Positions 19,571 through 28,086 of a stretch of 64,000 bases of DNA are shown in pieces. The stretch's first letter is position 1; each line of letters begins with the position of its first letter. The translations under genes were made by a program, and so were the position numbers. Location: the NCBI RefSeq assembly GCF_001426225.1, contig NZ_LMRT01000013.1, positions 584,119 through 648,118 on the forward strand, read 5' to 3'. The notes beneath the pieces were generated by a model. The model made no database searches and was not told the origin of the DNA. It was given only the letters and a program-made list of their open reading frames with translations. Origin of the DNA: Allobosea sp. Leaf344. GTDB taxonomy: Bacteria; Pseudomonadota; Alphaproteobacteria; Rhizobiales; Beijerinckiaceae.

Positions 19571-20269
19571 ATGAGCGCCGCGGATGCGTTCCAGACCGCC
19601 CTGGAGGTCGGCGCGGCGGCGCCGTCGCAATCCCCGCTCAGCCTGACCGAGATCGCCTATCGGCGGCTGGAGGAGGCGATCGTCACGCTGTCGCTGCGCC
19701 CCGGGGCGTTTCTGACGGAGGCCCAGCTGATCGACCTCGTCGGCGTGGGGCGGACGCCGGTGCGCGAGGCTTTGATCCGGCTGGCGCAGCAGGGGCTGGT
19801 GGAAGTGCTTCCGCGCAAGGGGCTGGCGGTCGCCGATGTCAACGCCATCGAGATCATGGCGGCGCTGGATGCGCGGGAGGTGCTGGAGCGACTCGTCGCC
19901 TCCGAAGCCGCCAAGCGGGCCGGCCCCAGCGACCGCATCGTCATCCTCGACAAGGCGCGGGCGATGCGGGCGGCGGCGGATCGCGGCGATGCGAACGCTT
20001 TCATGCGACTCGACAAGGAGCTCGATACCGCCGTGGCGACGGCGGCGCGCAGCCCCTATGCCACAAGGGCGCTGGAGCCTCTCCAGGCGCTGATCCGGCG
20101 CGCCTGGTTCTATTTCGAGCGCAATGACGATCTGATCCCCTCCGGCAATTTCCACATGGCGCTGGCGCATGCCATCGCCAGCGCCGATCCGCCCTCGGCG
20201 ATGGCCGCCAGCGACGCGCTGATGGTGCATCTGCGCGAAGGCCTGCTCGCCACCCTGGGGCGGGACTGA
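19571..20269 (+). CDS. GntR family transcriptional regulator (FadR/FCD type)
   Basis: DNA-binding repressor or activator of 232 residues. The N-terminal winged helix (about 20-88) contains AYRRLEEAIVTLSLRPG and the recognition segment VGRTPVREALIRLAQQGLV. The C-terminal helical FCD ligand domain (about 95-225) follows, with Arg/His/Asp residues able to bind a metal and a carboxylate effector. I start at the ATG at 19571; an in-frame TTG seven codons earlier is less likely. Divergent orientation and the flanking palindromes mark it as the regulator of the hydroxyproline operon, probably sensing a pathway intermediate. Confidence 0.87.
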   Translation: MSAADAFQTALEVGAAAPSQSPLSLTEIAYRRLEEAIVTLSLRPGAFLTEAQLIDLVGVGRTPVREALIRLAQQGLVEVLPRKGLAVADVNAIEIMAALDAREVLERLVASEAAKRAGPSDRIVILDKARAMRAAADRGDANAFMRLDKELDTAVATAARSPYATRALEPLQALIRRAWFYFERNDDLIPSGNFHMALAHAIASADPPSAMAASDALMVHLREGLLATLGRD

Positions 20270-20273
20270 GATA

Positions 20274-20285
20274 TTGATATATCAA
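20274..20285. promoter_or_regulatory. TTGATATATCAA palindromic operator, copy 2
   Basis: A perfect twelve-base palindrome five bases after the gntR stop codon and about 175 bases before the flavin reductase gene. It extends the core of copy 1 by one matching base on each side, making it the better site. A second site downstream of the regulator gene could support DNA looping across gntR or bring the flavin reductase under the same control. Confidence 0.6.
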
Positions 20286-20362
20286 CGCGCTTTGCCGGCT
20301 CCTCGCGGGGGCTGCGCGATCGATCCGGGAGGAGGGCTGCTTCTGGTCAGGAGCCGCGGGGG

Positions 20363-20376
20363 CCCCTAGATAGGGG
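20363..20376. promoter_or_regulatory. CCCCTA-GA-TAGGGG inverted repeat upstream of flavin reductase
   Basis: A perfect six-base inverted repeat around two bases, 85 bases before the flavin reductase start. It may be an operator or a short hairpin in the leader. The rest of the 191-base gap (20270-20460) shows no gene. Short GC-rich repeats arise by chance in such DNA, so this is a weak call. Confidence 0.25.
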
Positions 20377-20460
20377 TGTTCCCGATGGCCGGCCGGGTTC
20401 GGGAGCGCCGCGTGCAGGCGGCGGCCCGATCCCTTCCCAGATGACGACCGATAGGCTGAG

Positions 20461-20973
20461 ATGACAGACAACGCCACGCCGGCCGTTCAGGCCGCGCCCG
20501 AGGGCCCAGCCTTTCGCGACAGGATGGCGGAGGTCGCCAGCGCCGTCCATGTCGTCACGACGATCGGCGAAAAGGGCCGCGCCGGCCTCACCGCCACGGC
20601 CGTGGCCTCGGTCTCCGACGCGCCGCCGACCGTGCTGGTCTGCATCGAGGGGGCGAGCCGGACCTTGGCCGCGATCGTCGCCAATGGCGTGTTCTGCATC
20701 AACACGCTGACCGGCGAGCAGCAGGAGCTGGCCGAGATCTTCGCCAGCCGCCGCGGCATCGACGGCGAGGCGCGCTTCGCCAGCGCCGGCTGGGACGCGT
20801 TGACGACGGGTGCGCCCGCGTTGCAGGGCGCGGTCGCCTGCTTCGATTGCCGGCTTCAGGGCGTGCATCAGGCCGCCACGCACCGCATCCTGATCGGCGA
20901 GGTGGTGGGCATGCGCGGCCGGGCCGGCAGCTCCGGGCTGATCTATCGGCGGCGCCGCTTCGAAAGCGTCTGA
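20461..20973 (+). CDS. flavin reductase family protein
   Basis: Split-barrel FMN-binding protein of 170 residues, of the type that supplies reduced flavin to two-component monooxygenases (HpaC/RutF group). Recognisable segments are VHVVTTIGEKGRAGLTATAVASVSD (flavin site), PPTVLVCIEGASRT and FCINTLTGEQQELAEIFA, with FDCRLQGVHQAATHRILIGEV in the second half. No partner oxygenase lies beside it. The pca genes on the opposite strand start six bases away (stop to stop), so an aromatic hydroxylase partner elsewhere is plausible. Confidence 0.83.
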   Translation: MTDNATPAVQAAPEGPAFRDRMAEVASAVHVVTTIGEKGRAGLTATAVASVSDAPPTVLVCIEGASRTLAAIVANGVFCINTLTGEQQELAEIFASRRGIDGEARFASAGWDALTTGAPALQGAVACFDCRLQGVHQAATHRILIGEVVGMRGRAGSSGLIYRRRRFESV

Positions 20974-20978
20974 TCCGT

Positions 20979-21368
20979 TCAGCCTTCCGCGTCGATCTCG
21001 GCGAAGACGCCGGCGGCTTCCTTGAAGGCGTGGTTGGCGGCCGGCACGCCGGCATAGACGCCGGCCTGGATCAGCACCTCCTTGATCTCGTCGCGCGAGA
21101 GCCCGTTATTGAGGGCGCCGCGGACATGGATGCGGAACTCGCCCCAGGCACCGAGCGCGGTGGCGATCGAGAGCACGATGATCGAGCGCGCGCGCCGGTC
21201 GAGCCCCGGCCGGTTCCAGATATCGTTCCAGGCGATGCGGGTGATGAATTCCTGGAAGTCGCTGTTGAACGGCGTCACCGCCGCATTCGCTTTGTCGACA
21301 TAGGCTTCGCCCAGCACGGCGCGGCGCGTCGCCATGCCGTTCTGATATCGCTCGGTCTCGTCCATCAC
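20979..21368 (-). CDS. pcaC: 4-carboxymuconolactone decarboxylase
   Basis: AhpD-like helical protein of 129 residues that decarboxylates gamma-carboxymuconolactone to 3-oxoadipate enol-lactone in the protocatechuate branch of the beta-ketoadipate pathway. Typical segments are RYQNGMATRRAVLGEAYVD at the N-terminus, FITRIAWNDIWNRPGLD in the middle and LIQAGVYAGVPAANHAFKEA at the end. It lies seven bases downstream of pcaD and closes the minus-strand operon. Confidence 0.92.
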   Translation of the reverse strand: MMDETERYQNGMATRRAVLGEAYVDKANAAVTPFNSDFQEFITRIAWNDIWNRPGLDRRARSIIVLSIATALGAWGEFRIHVRGALNNGLSRDEIKEVLIQAGVYAGVPAANHAFKEAAGVFAEIDAEG

Positions 21369-21375
21369 GCTGTCC

Positions 21376-22155
21376 TCAACCCGTCAGGAAGTCGAGCACG
21401 GCCCTGGTGAAGGCCTCCGGCTGCTCGAGATTGGAGAGATGGGCGGCGTCGAGCTCGAGCCGCCGCGCGCCGGGGATGGCGTCGGCGATGAGATGGCCGG
21501 CGGCGGGAGGGGTCGCGGGATCGCCGGCGCCGATGATCACCAGCACCGGGTTCGCGATGCCGCGGATCGCCCAGCGCTGGTCCATGTCGCGGATCGCGGC
21601 ACAGCATGTGGCGTAGCCGATGGCCGGCGTCGTCTCGAGCATGCCGGAGACGCGGGCGACGATGTCGGGCCGGCTCTCGCGGAAGCCGGTGCTGAACCAG
21701 CGCTCCAGCGTCGGCTGCACCAGCCCGGCCATGCCCTGGCTGCGGACGGTGCGGATGCGACCGTTCCAGAGATCGGGCGGCCCCATGCGCGCGGCCGTAT
21801 TGGCGAGCACGATGCGGTCGAAGCGCTCGCGGGCATGGGTCGCGACGCATTGCCCGACCATGCCGCCCTTCGACAGGCCGCACCAATGGGCGCGTTCGAT
21901 GCCGAGATGGTCGAGGATCGCCAGGGCGTCGCGGCCGAGCTGCGCGATCGAGAAAGCCGTATCGTCGGCGACGGACTGGCCATGGCCGCGGGAATCGTAG
22001 CGGATGACGCGGAAGCGCCGCGACCACTCCGGGATCTGCGGCTCCCACATCGAGAGATTGGTGCCGAGCGAGTTCGACAGGAGCAGAGCGGGCGCATCCT
22101 CCGGCCCGTCGATGCGGATGTTGAAGGGCTCGCCCCTGATGGTCTCGATCGGCAT
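21376..22155 (-). CDS. pcaD: 3-oxoadipate enol-lactonase
   Basis: Alpha/beta hydrolase of 259 residues that opens 3-oxoadipate enol-lactone to 3-oxoadipate. LLSNSLGTNLSMWEPQI forms the oxyanion region near residue 25 and YDSRGHGQS follows. The nucleophile elbow is GLSKGGMVGQ near 95, the acid lies in GAGDPATPP and the catalytic His in LDAAHLSNLEQP near the C-terminus. The ATG at 22155 gives the normal PcaD length. It starts 17 bases after the stop of the aconitase X small-subunit gene. Confidence 0.9.
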   Translation of the reverse strand: MPIETIRGEPFNIRIDGPEDAPALLLSNSLGTNLSMWEPQIPEWSRRFRVIRYDSRGHGQSVADDTAFSIAQLGRDALAILDHLGIERAHWCGLSKGGMVGQCVATHARERFDRIVLANTAARMGPPDLWNGRIRTVRSQGMAGLVQPTLERWFSTGFRESRPDIVARVSGMLETTPAIGYATCCAAIRDMDQRWAIRGIANPVLVIIGAGDPATPPAAGHLIADAIPGARRLELDAAHLSNLEQPEAFTRAVLDFLTG

Positions 22156-22172
22156 TCCTGGTCGCTCCGATG

Positions 22173-22583
22173 TCAGTTTGCGGTGATCAGCCCGTCGCTG
22201 GAGACAGCGAGCTCGCGTCCGGCGAGGGCAATCTGGTCTCGTGCGGCGAGCCGGAAGGCGGGAGGTACCGGCCAGCCCATCTCGCGCGCGACGATCAGCC
22301 CGAGCAGCAGGATCGCGTCCGGCGCATCGAGCAGCAGCGCGGCCGGCGCATGGCCGGCATGGACGAGTTCGAGCAGCACGGCCGAGGCGGAGGAGGAGCC
22401 GATCGTGCCGGGCAGGGCCAGCACCGTGCCGGCGATGCTCTGCCCACGCTCCGGATGACGGGCGTCGATAATCGCGCCGCTGCGCGGATCGACGCCGCCC
22501 CAGAAGCTGATCGGCGCGGTCAGCGCCAGGCAGCGCCCGCTCGCGGCTGCGCCGGGGATGAGGATCTCCGCCTTCAGCACCAT
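22173..22583 (-). CDS. aconitase X swivel (small) subunit
   Basis: A 136-residue DUF126/aconitase X swivelling domain. It has the family segments ALTAPISFWGGVDPRSGAI, HPERGQSIAGTVLALPGTIG and SSSASAVLLELV; the Ser-rich loop contacts substrate. It works as a complex with the large subunit, and its ATG overlaps the end of that gene by ten bases, indicating coupled translation. Characterised bacterial aconitase X enzymes are cis-3-hydroxy-L-proline dehydratases (recalled from the literature); the substrate here is not established. Confidence 0.85.
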   Translation of the reverse strand: MVLKAEILIPGAAASGRCLALTAPISFWGGVDPRSGAIIDARHPERGQSIAGTVLALPGTIGSSSASAVLLELVHAGHAPAALLLDAPDAILLLGLIVAREMGWPVPPAFRLAARDQIALAGRELAVSSDGLITAN

Positions 22584-23833
22584 GCGCGCGGCTCCCTGAC
22601 CAGCCGGCCGGCGGCCGCGCTCTCGACGCATTCGGCCAGCGAGCCATAGGTGACGGCATAGCCGGTGTTGCCCGGCGCGTAATGCGCGAATTTCCCGGAA
22701 TTGGTCATCAGCACCGCGCCGTCGATCTCGGGCAGGATCGGGGTGACGACGACGCAGGTGTCGACGACGAAGACGATGCCGGCTTGCTCCAGCGCGGCGC
22801 GGCGGCCCTGCTGCTCCAGCGGCCCGACGACGTGCCGTCCCGTATTGACGTAGAGCGGCACGGCGAGCCGGCGCCCGGCCAGACGCTGCTCGACCTCGGT
22901 GATTTCGGCCAAAGAGAGATGCGGCGAGCCGATCGCGACGGCGTCGACCCTGTCGGTCTCGCCCGCGGTGGAGAGCCCGGCGAGCGCATCCCCGACCCGG
23001 TCCGGGGTCAGCACCAGAGTCTCCCGCGGCGCGAGCCCGGCGAGGGCGGTCAGCGCATCCGGTGCTTCCGGGGTGACGCCGGCGATGTGGAACAGGCCGA
23101 CGCCGCCGGCCGACGCCGATGCCGCGCCCAGCGCCTTCAGCCGGTCCTCGGTGGTGCAGCCCTGCAGCCCCTCGATCACGGCGACGGCGGTGCCGGCGAA
23201 GCGGCCGAGCAGCGTCCCCAGCACGGGGTAGAACACATCCGAGGCGCGCAGCGCCTGCGACAGCGGTCTGGCGTCGATCAGCAGGGTCGCGACGCGGTTC
23301 TCCGGGCGATGCAGCCCGTAATCGGGGGCGCGCCCGGCGATCGCGCAGGCAATGTCGAGGAAATCGCCATAGCGGTTGGTGCGGGCGCCGAGCACCGAAT
23401 TGCAGAAGACCACGGCGTTGGATTCGCCCCAGGCGACGTCGCTGCCGAGGGCCGGGCGGTGGCCGGCCTGATAGGGGGCGCAGGTCCAGGAGGGTTCGCA
23501 ACCCATCGCCTCATAGGCGCGCATCATCCTCGCGGCCATGTCGCGCTGATGCGGCGGCAGGCGGATGGCGGCGCAGCCGGCGGGGCTCAGCGCCCCGACG
23601 TTCAGGGTCGAACGGATGGCGACGCGCGCGCCGCCCTCCACCAGTTTCTCGGCGAAGAGCGTGCCGGAATCGCCATGGTAGAGCGCGCCGTCGATATGGG
23701 CGGAGGCGACGGGCAGCAGCCGCGGCGCCCCCATCAGCCGCGCGGTCTCGGCGACGATGCGCATGGCCATCGCGGCACCCGGCCCCTCGCTGCCCGCCGC
23801 GATGGCGGCTTCCTCGGCGGTCAGCTCAAGCAT
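22574..23833 (-). CDS. aconitase X catalytic (large) subunit
   Basis: DUF521/aconitase X catalytic protein of 419 residues, a [Fe-S]-dependent dehydratase related to aconitase. Family landmarks are HIDGALYHGDSGTLFAEKL, the Cys-containing SWTCAPYQAGHRPALGSD and AWGESNAVVFCNSVLGARTN, with further Cys near LQGCTTEDRLK. The ATG at 23833 overlaps the end of pcaB by eight bases. Upstream in-frame codons belong to the pcaB overlap. Its setting between pcaB and pcaD is unusual; a hydroxyproline operon lies about 2.7 kb away. Confidence 0.85.
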   Translation of the reverse strand: MLELTAEEAAIAAGSEGPGAAMAMRIVAETARLMGAPRLLPVASAHIDGALYHGDSGTLFAEKLVEGGARVAIRSTLNVGALSPAGCAAIRLPPHQRDMAARMMRAYEAMGCEPSWTCAPYQAGHRPALGSDVAWGESNAVVFCNSVLGARTNRYGDFLDIACAIAGRAPDYGLHRPENRVATLLIDARPLSQALRASDVFYPVLGTLLGRFAGTAVAVIEGLQGCTTEDRLKALGAASASAGGVGLFHIAGVTPEAPDALTALAGLAPRETLVLTPDRVGDALAGLSTAGETDRVDAVAIGSPHLSLAEITEVEQRLAGRRLAVPLYVNTGRHVVGPLEQQGRRAALEQAGIVFVVDTCVVVTPILPEIDGAVLMTNSGKFAHYAPGNTGYAVTYGSLAECVESAAAGRLVREPRAWC

Positions 23834-25175
23834 CGGCGGGGCTCCCCTGGCGCCGGTGGCGGGCGAGCACCGCGTCGATGATCGCATCGCTGGCGCCGCG
23901 GTAACTCGCGGGGTCGAACAGCGTCTCGAGCTCCGCGGCGCCCAGAGCCGCGGCGATTTCGGGCATCGCTTCCAGCTCCAGCCTGAGATGGCGGCCCTGG
24001 GCGAGGCAGCGCCGGCTCGCCTCTTCCAGCAGGTGATGCGCCTGTTCGCGGCCGAGCCGCGGAGCGAGCGCGAGCGAGACCCGCTCGGCCATGACGAGGC
24101 CGTGGGTCAAATCGAGATTGGCGCGCATCCGCTCGGGAAAGACTTGCAGCCCCTCGATCAGCGTCAGCGTCTGCGCCAGCGCCGCGCCGCCGATCCTGTA
24201 CAGCTCCGCCATGCTGCGCCATTCCGGATGCCAGCCGCCGAGCGCGCGCTCATGCTCCTGCGGCAGGCAGGCCAGCATGGTGGCGACCAGGCCCGGAGCG
24301 CGTTTCGCCGCCGCCAGGATCAGCGTGCACAGCACCGGGTTGCGCTTGTGCGGCATGGCAGAGGAGCCGCCCTTGCCAGGCGCCTCCGGCTCCGCCAGCT
24401 CGCCGATCTCGGTCTGCGCCATCAGCCCGATATCGAGGGCGATCTTGCCGAGATGCCCGGTCAGTATGCCGAGTTCGGCGGCGCTGCGGGCCAGCGCGCC
24501 GCGGCTGGTATGGCTCGGTATGCCGGTGGCGCCCAGCGCGCTGCGCACCGCCGCGGCGTCGTCTCCGAGCGAGGCCAGCGTCCCCGCCGCACCGCCCAGC
24601 TGGACCGGGAGGGGAGGCTGGCGCCGCCATGTCTCCGCGATGTCGAGCACCGGCTCCAGCCATTGCGCCGCCTTGACGCCGAAGCTGATCGGCACGGCGT
24701 GCTGCAGGAAGGTGCGCCCGATCATCGGCGTGTCGCGATGAGCGCAAGCGAGCGCCGCCAGCGCATCGGCCAGGCGCCGGGCGCGGCCCGCCAGCAGCTG
24801 CTGCGCGGCGCGGTACTGCAACGCGGCGCCGGAATCGATGACGTCCTGGCTGGTCGCGCCGAAATGCACCCATTTCGCCGCCTCCCGATCCTGCCCCGCC
24901 ACCCTCTCGGTCAGCGCCTTGACGAGCGGGATCGCCGGGTTGCCGGCCAAGGTCGCGGCGCGGCCGATCGCGCCGGGGTCGTAGAGGGAGGCGTCGCATT
25001 GCGCGGCGATGAGCGTCGCCGCCTCGGCCGGGAGGAGGCCGCAGCGCGCCTGGGCGGCGGCGAGGGCGGCCTCGAAATCCAGCATCGCCTGCAGCGTCGC
25101 GCCGTCCGAAAACAGGCTGTCCATCTGCGCATCGGCGAAGAGTTCGCCATGGAGCCCGCAGGCCGCGTCGCTCAT
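23826..25175 (-). CDS. pcaB: 3-carboxy-cis,cis-muconate cycloisomerase
   Basis: Fumarase/aspartase superfamily enzyme of 449 residues that lactonises 3-carboxymuconate in protocatechuate breakdown. Visible motifs are HFGATSQDVIDSG near 100, GRTFLQHAVPISFG near 150, and the signature loop GGSSAMPHKRNPV near 260. The ATG at 25175 gives a family-like N-terminus (GELFADAQMDSLFSD). An ATG at 25238 would add 21 Pro/Arg-rich residues. It is the first gene of the minus-strand operon. No protocatechuate dioxygenase (pcaGH), pcaQ or pcaIJ is in the window. Confidence 0.87.
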   Translation of the reverse strand: MSDAACGLHGELFADAQMDSLFSDGATLQAMLDFEAALAAAQARCGLLPAEAATLIAAQCDASLYDPGAIGRAATLAGNPAIPLVKALTERVAGQDREAAKWVHFGATSQDVIDSGAALQYRAAQQLLAGRARRLADALAALACAHRDTPMIGRTFLQHAVPISFGVKAAQWLEPVLDIAETWRRQPPLPVQLGGAAGTLASLGDDAAAVRSALGATGIPSHTSRGALARSAAELGILTGHLGKIALDIGLMAQTEIGELAEPEAPGKGGSSAMPHKRNPVLCTLILAAAKRAPGLVATMLACLPQEHERALGGWHPEWRSMAELYRIGGAALAQTLTLIEGLQVFPERMRANLDLTHGLVMAERVSLALAPRLGREQAHHLLEEASRRCLAQGRHLRLELEAMPEIAAALGAAELETLFDPASYRGASDAIIDAVLARHRRQGSPADA

Positions 25176-25357
25176 CGGCCGGCGCGGCACTGGCCGGCAG
25201 GCGGCATGCGGCTGCTCCGGTGCATCATCGCGTTTCATCCTCTTGAATCGCCCGGCGCTTTCCGCTCATGGATAGCCGCTCCTGCCTTGGATAGACCCGA
25301 GGCAGGTCCGGCTGCAACAGGAGCCGGTGCGTTGCGGCTGGGAACGGAGGAAGAGCC

Positions 25358-25810
25358 ATGGCGATGACGATGAGCGGCGAGGTCACGCTGCCGGCCTCGA
25401 AGGATGTGGTCTGGGCGAAACTCAATGATCCCGAGGTGCTGAAGGCCTGCATTCCGGGCTGCGACCAGCTCAACAAGGATGACGAGACGCATTTCTCCGC
25501 GGTGGTGAAGGTCAAGCTCGGGCCGGTGAAGGCGACGTTCCGCGGCAAGGTCGAGCTCGTCGATCTCGATCCGCCGAACGGCTACCGCATCCAGGGCGAA
25601 GGCGAGGGCGGGATCGCCGGTTTCGCCAAGGGCGGCGCCAAGGTGGCGCTCAGCGACGCCGCCGAGGGCCAGACGGTGCTGCGCTACGATGTCGAGGCGC
25701 AGGTCGGCGGCAAGCTGATGCAGCTAGGTTCGCGCCTGATCGATTCCGTCTCGAAGAAGCTCGCCGACGAGTTCTTCGCCAATTTCGCCAAGGCCGTCAG
25801 CGCCGGCTGA
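25358..25810 (+). CDS. coxG: CoxG-like SRPBCC protein (carbon monoxide dehydrogenase subunit G family)
   Basis: START/SRPBCC-fold protein of 150 residues. It shows the CoxG pattern MSGEVTLPASKDVVWAKLND, then VLKACIPGCDQLNK, VKVKLGPVKATFRGKV and a C-terminal helix DSVSKKLADEFFANFA. CoxG proteins are linked to maturation or membrane association of molybdenum hydroxylases, with no enzymatic activity known. It is separated from coxSLM by the minus-strand chemoreceptor gene, so it probably has its own promoter in the 182-base gap shared with pcaB. Confidence 0.85.
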   Translation: MAMTMSGEVTLPASKDVVWAKLNDPEVLKACIPGCDQLNKDDETHFSAVVKVKLGPVKATFRGKVELVDLDPPNGYRIQGEGEGGIAGFAKGGAKVALSDAAEGQTVLRYDVEAQVGGKLMQLGSRLIDSVSKKLADEFFANFAKAVSAG

Positions 25811-25825
25811 TCGGCCTCTCGCCGC

Positions 25826-27169
25826 TCAGGAGGCGTTGCGCAGCGCCGATAGCGTCGAGCTGACGGTCGCCTCCGCCTCGCCGACCCTGAGCGCCATCTG
25901 CGACGCCACGCGGTTGGCGTGGTTCAGCGCCTTGGCGGTGCGCTCCAGGCTGTCATCGACGGCGCGGGCGCTGGACAGCGCCTGTTCCGCGAAGCCCGCG
26001 ACATCGGACGCGTCATGGGCGATCGCCGAGGTCACCTGGCTCTGCTGGGCGACGGCTGCCGAGATCGCCTCGGAATCGAGGCGGATCTCGCCGACGGTCC
26101 GCGCGATCGAGGCGGCGTGCTGGCTGCAATCCTCGGCGCTGGCGGCGAATTCCGCCATCTGCGTCGAGATGTCATGCGTGGCGTGAGCGGTCTGGGTCGC
26201 GAGGCTCTTCACCTCCGAGGCGACGACTGCGAAGCCGCGCCCGGCCTCGCCGGCGCGGGCGGCCTCGATGGTCGCGTTCAGCGCCAGGAGATTGGTCTGC
26301 GCCGCTATGTCTGCGATCAGCCCCAGCACCGTGCCGATCTTGGTGGTGCTGTCGCGCAGCTGCGTGATCGCGGCGTTCATCGCCTCGGCATCGTCGACGG
26401 CGCGGGTGGCGATGCCGAGGCTCTGGCGCGCCCGCTGCTCGATCTCGGCGATATTGGCCGACATCTGCTCCGTCGCGGAAGCCGTCTGGATGGCCCGCTC
26501 CTGCATCAGCCCCGCCGCCCGCGTCATGCCGGCGATCTGCTCGCCGATGAAGGTGGTGGCGCGGGTGGTCTCGTCGGCGGTTTCGATGAACTGCTCCACG
26601 GCGCCGCTGATCGCCTGGTCGAGCGAGCCGATCCGCGTTTTCAGCGTGACCGTCGCCTGGTCGAGGGCCGCGCCGTGCTGCCTGTGCTCGCGCAGCAGGG
26701 CATAATTGACATGGGCGAGCGCGAGGCCGCCTTCCAGCGCCAGCACCTCGTGGATCAGCTCCAGATCCTGCGCGAAGCGGCGGGGCCGGAGCAGGTGCCG
26801 GAGACGGGTCCGGATCGCGATCGCGGGGATGAGTGCCGCCGCCACGGCCACACGCGCGCGAACGCCGAGGCCGGTCTGCTTCTCCAGCAGGTGGAGGTTC
26901 TGGTGCGAGCGAATATAGGCGTCGGCGAAATCGCCGTCGAAGAGCAGGAGGAAATGCGCCTCCTCGGCGGCGGCGAGCTGCGCGATCAGCTCCGGCGTCG
27001 CGGCATCGGCAGAGGGATCGATGAGCCGCAAGCGCTCCAGGCTGCGCAGGATGAGGGGCGGCAGCAGGCGCGCGACCAGCGGCTTGTGGCTGCGCAGGAC
27101 CGCCCGCATGTGCTGGTCGAACTCCAGCGCGTCCAGACGCATCTTCAACTGCTCGCCGAGGTCGACCAC
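25826..27169 (-). CDS. soluble methyl-accepting chemotaxis protein with globin-like sensor domain
   Basis: Chemoreceptor of 447 residues without a convincing membrane segment, so probably cytoplasmic. Residues 1 to about 160 resemble the protoglobin domain of globin-coupled sensors ([20 protein letters not shown] near 69-88). The C-terminal half is a standard signalling hairpin, with [20 protein letters not shown] and [15 protein letters not shown] at its tip. Aligning the KQTGL segment with the family HxxxGL heme motif puts Glu96 where the proximal His is expected. His93 is three residues earlier, so heme binding is uncertain. The start is a GTG at 27169 with no strong alternative. It would signal through CheW/CheA, encoded elsewhere. 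Confidence 0.75.
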   Translation of the reverse strand: MVDLGEQLKMRLDALEFDQHMRAVLRSHKPLVARLLPPLILRSLERLRLIDPSADAATPELIAQLAAAEEAHFLLLFDGDFADAYIRSHQNLHLLEKQTGLGVRARVAVAAALIPAIAIRTRLRHLLRPRRFAQDLELIHEVLALEGGLALAHVNYALLREHRQHGAALDQATVTLKTRIGSLDQAISGAVEQFIETADETTRATTFIGEQIAGMTRAAGLMQERAIQTASATEQMSANIAEIEQRARQSLGIATRAVDDAEAMNAAITQLRDSTTKIGTVLGLIADIAAQTNLLALNATIEAARAGEAGRGFAVVASEVKSLATQTAHATHDISTQMAEFAASAEDCSQHAASIARTVGEIRLDSEAISAAVAQQSQVTSAIAHDASDVAGFAEQALSSARAVDDSLERTAKALNHANRVASQMALRVGEAEATVSSTLSALRNAS

Positions 27170-27492
27170 GATGTGCCTGCGCCCAATGTTGCGAAACTGC
27201 CGTAACGTAGGCCGGTCCGGTTAAAAATCCCTGCCCTCGGAACGGCTTGCGTCGCAGAACGTGCAGGGCCGTGATCACATCTGCAAAAACGGGCTCAAAC
27301 CGGTCGAAACAGCGCTGTTTTCCAAAGCAGATGACGCTTGACCGCTGAAATATGCAGGTCCACATTGGATTTCGAGCTGTTCCAAGGAAAAGCTGCCAGC
27401 GCGGAGCCGTCTCCGCGGAAGCCCCTGGGCGCAACGGCCGACGCGATGTCTCAAGCCGGGCGCGAGACCCGGGGATTACAGGAGGAATGCCC
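27170..27492. other. 323-base intergenic region between the chemoreceptor and coxS
   Basis: This gap separates two divergent genes and should contain both promoters. I see no supported gene in it. Toward coxS there is a TTGACC (27338-27343) with 17 bases to CACATT (27361-27366), a weak sigma-70-like pair. AGGAGG at 27480-27485 is the coxS ribosome binding site. Confidence 0.5.
27338..27366 (+). promoter_or_regulatory. weak candidate promoter for coxSLM
   Basis: TTGACC, five of six matches to the -35 consensus, is followed after 17 bases by CACATT, a poor -10. It points toward coxS and would give a leader of about 120 bases. The call rests on the -35 element and position only. Confidence 0.25.
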
Positions 27493-28005
<513 letters not shown>

Positions 28006-28011
28006 GTTTTC

Positions 28012-28039
28012 AGCCCGCGCTATCCCGCGCGGGCTTTTT
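28012..28039 (+). terminator. intrinsic-terminator-like hairpin between coxS and coxL
   Basis: Seven bases after the coxS stop, AGCCCGCGC pairs perfectly with GCGCGGGCT across a six-base loop (TATCCC). The stem runs into five T residues and then CTC. It has all features of a Rho-independent terminator yet lies inside a gene set whose products form one complex. It may attenuate transcription, protect the coxS mRNA end, or act weakly because the T run is short. Confidence 0.75.
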
Positions 28040-28086
28040 CTCGAGCCATGACGCGCCCGGAGAGGCGCCGTGCGAGGAGGGGAAAC

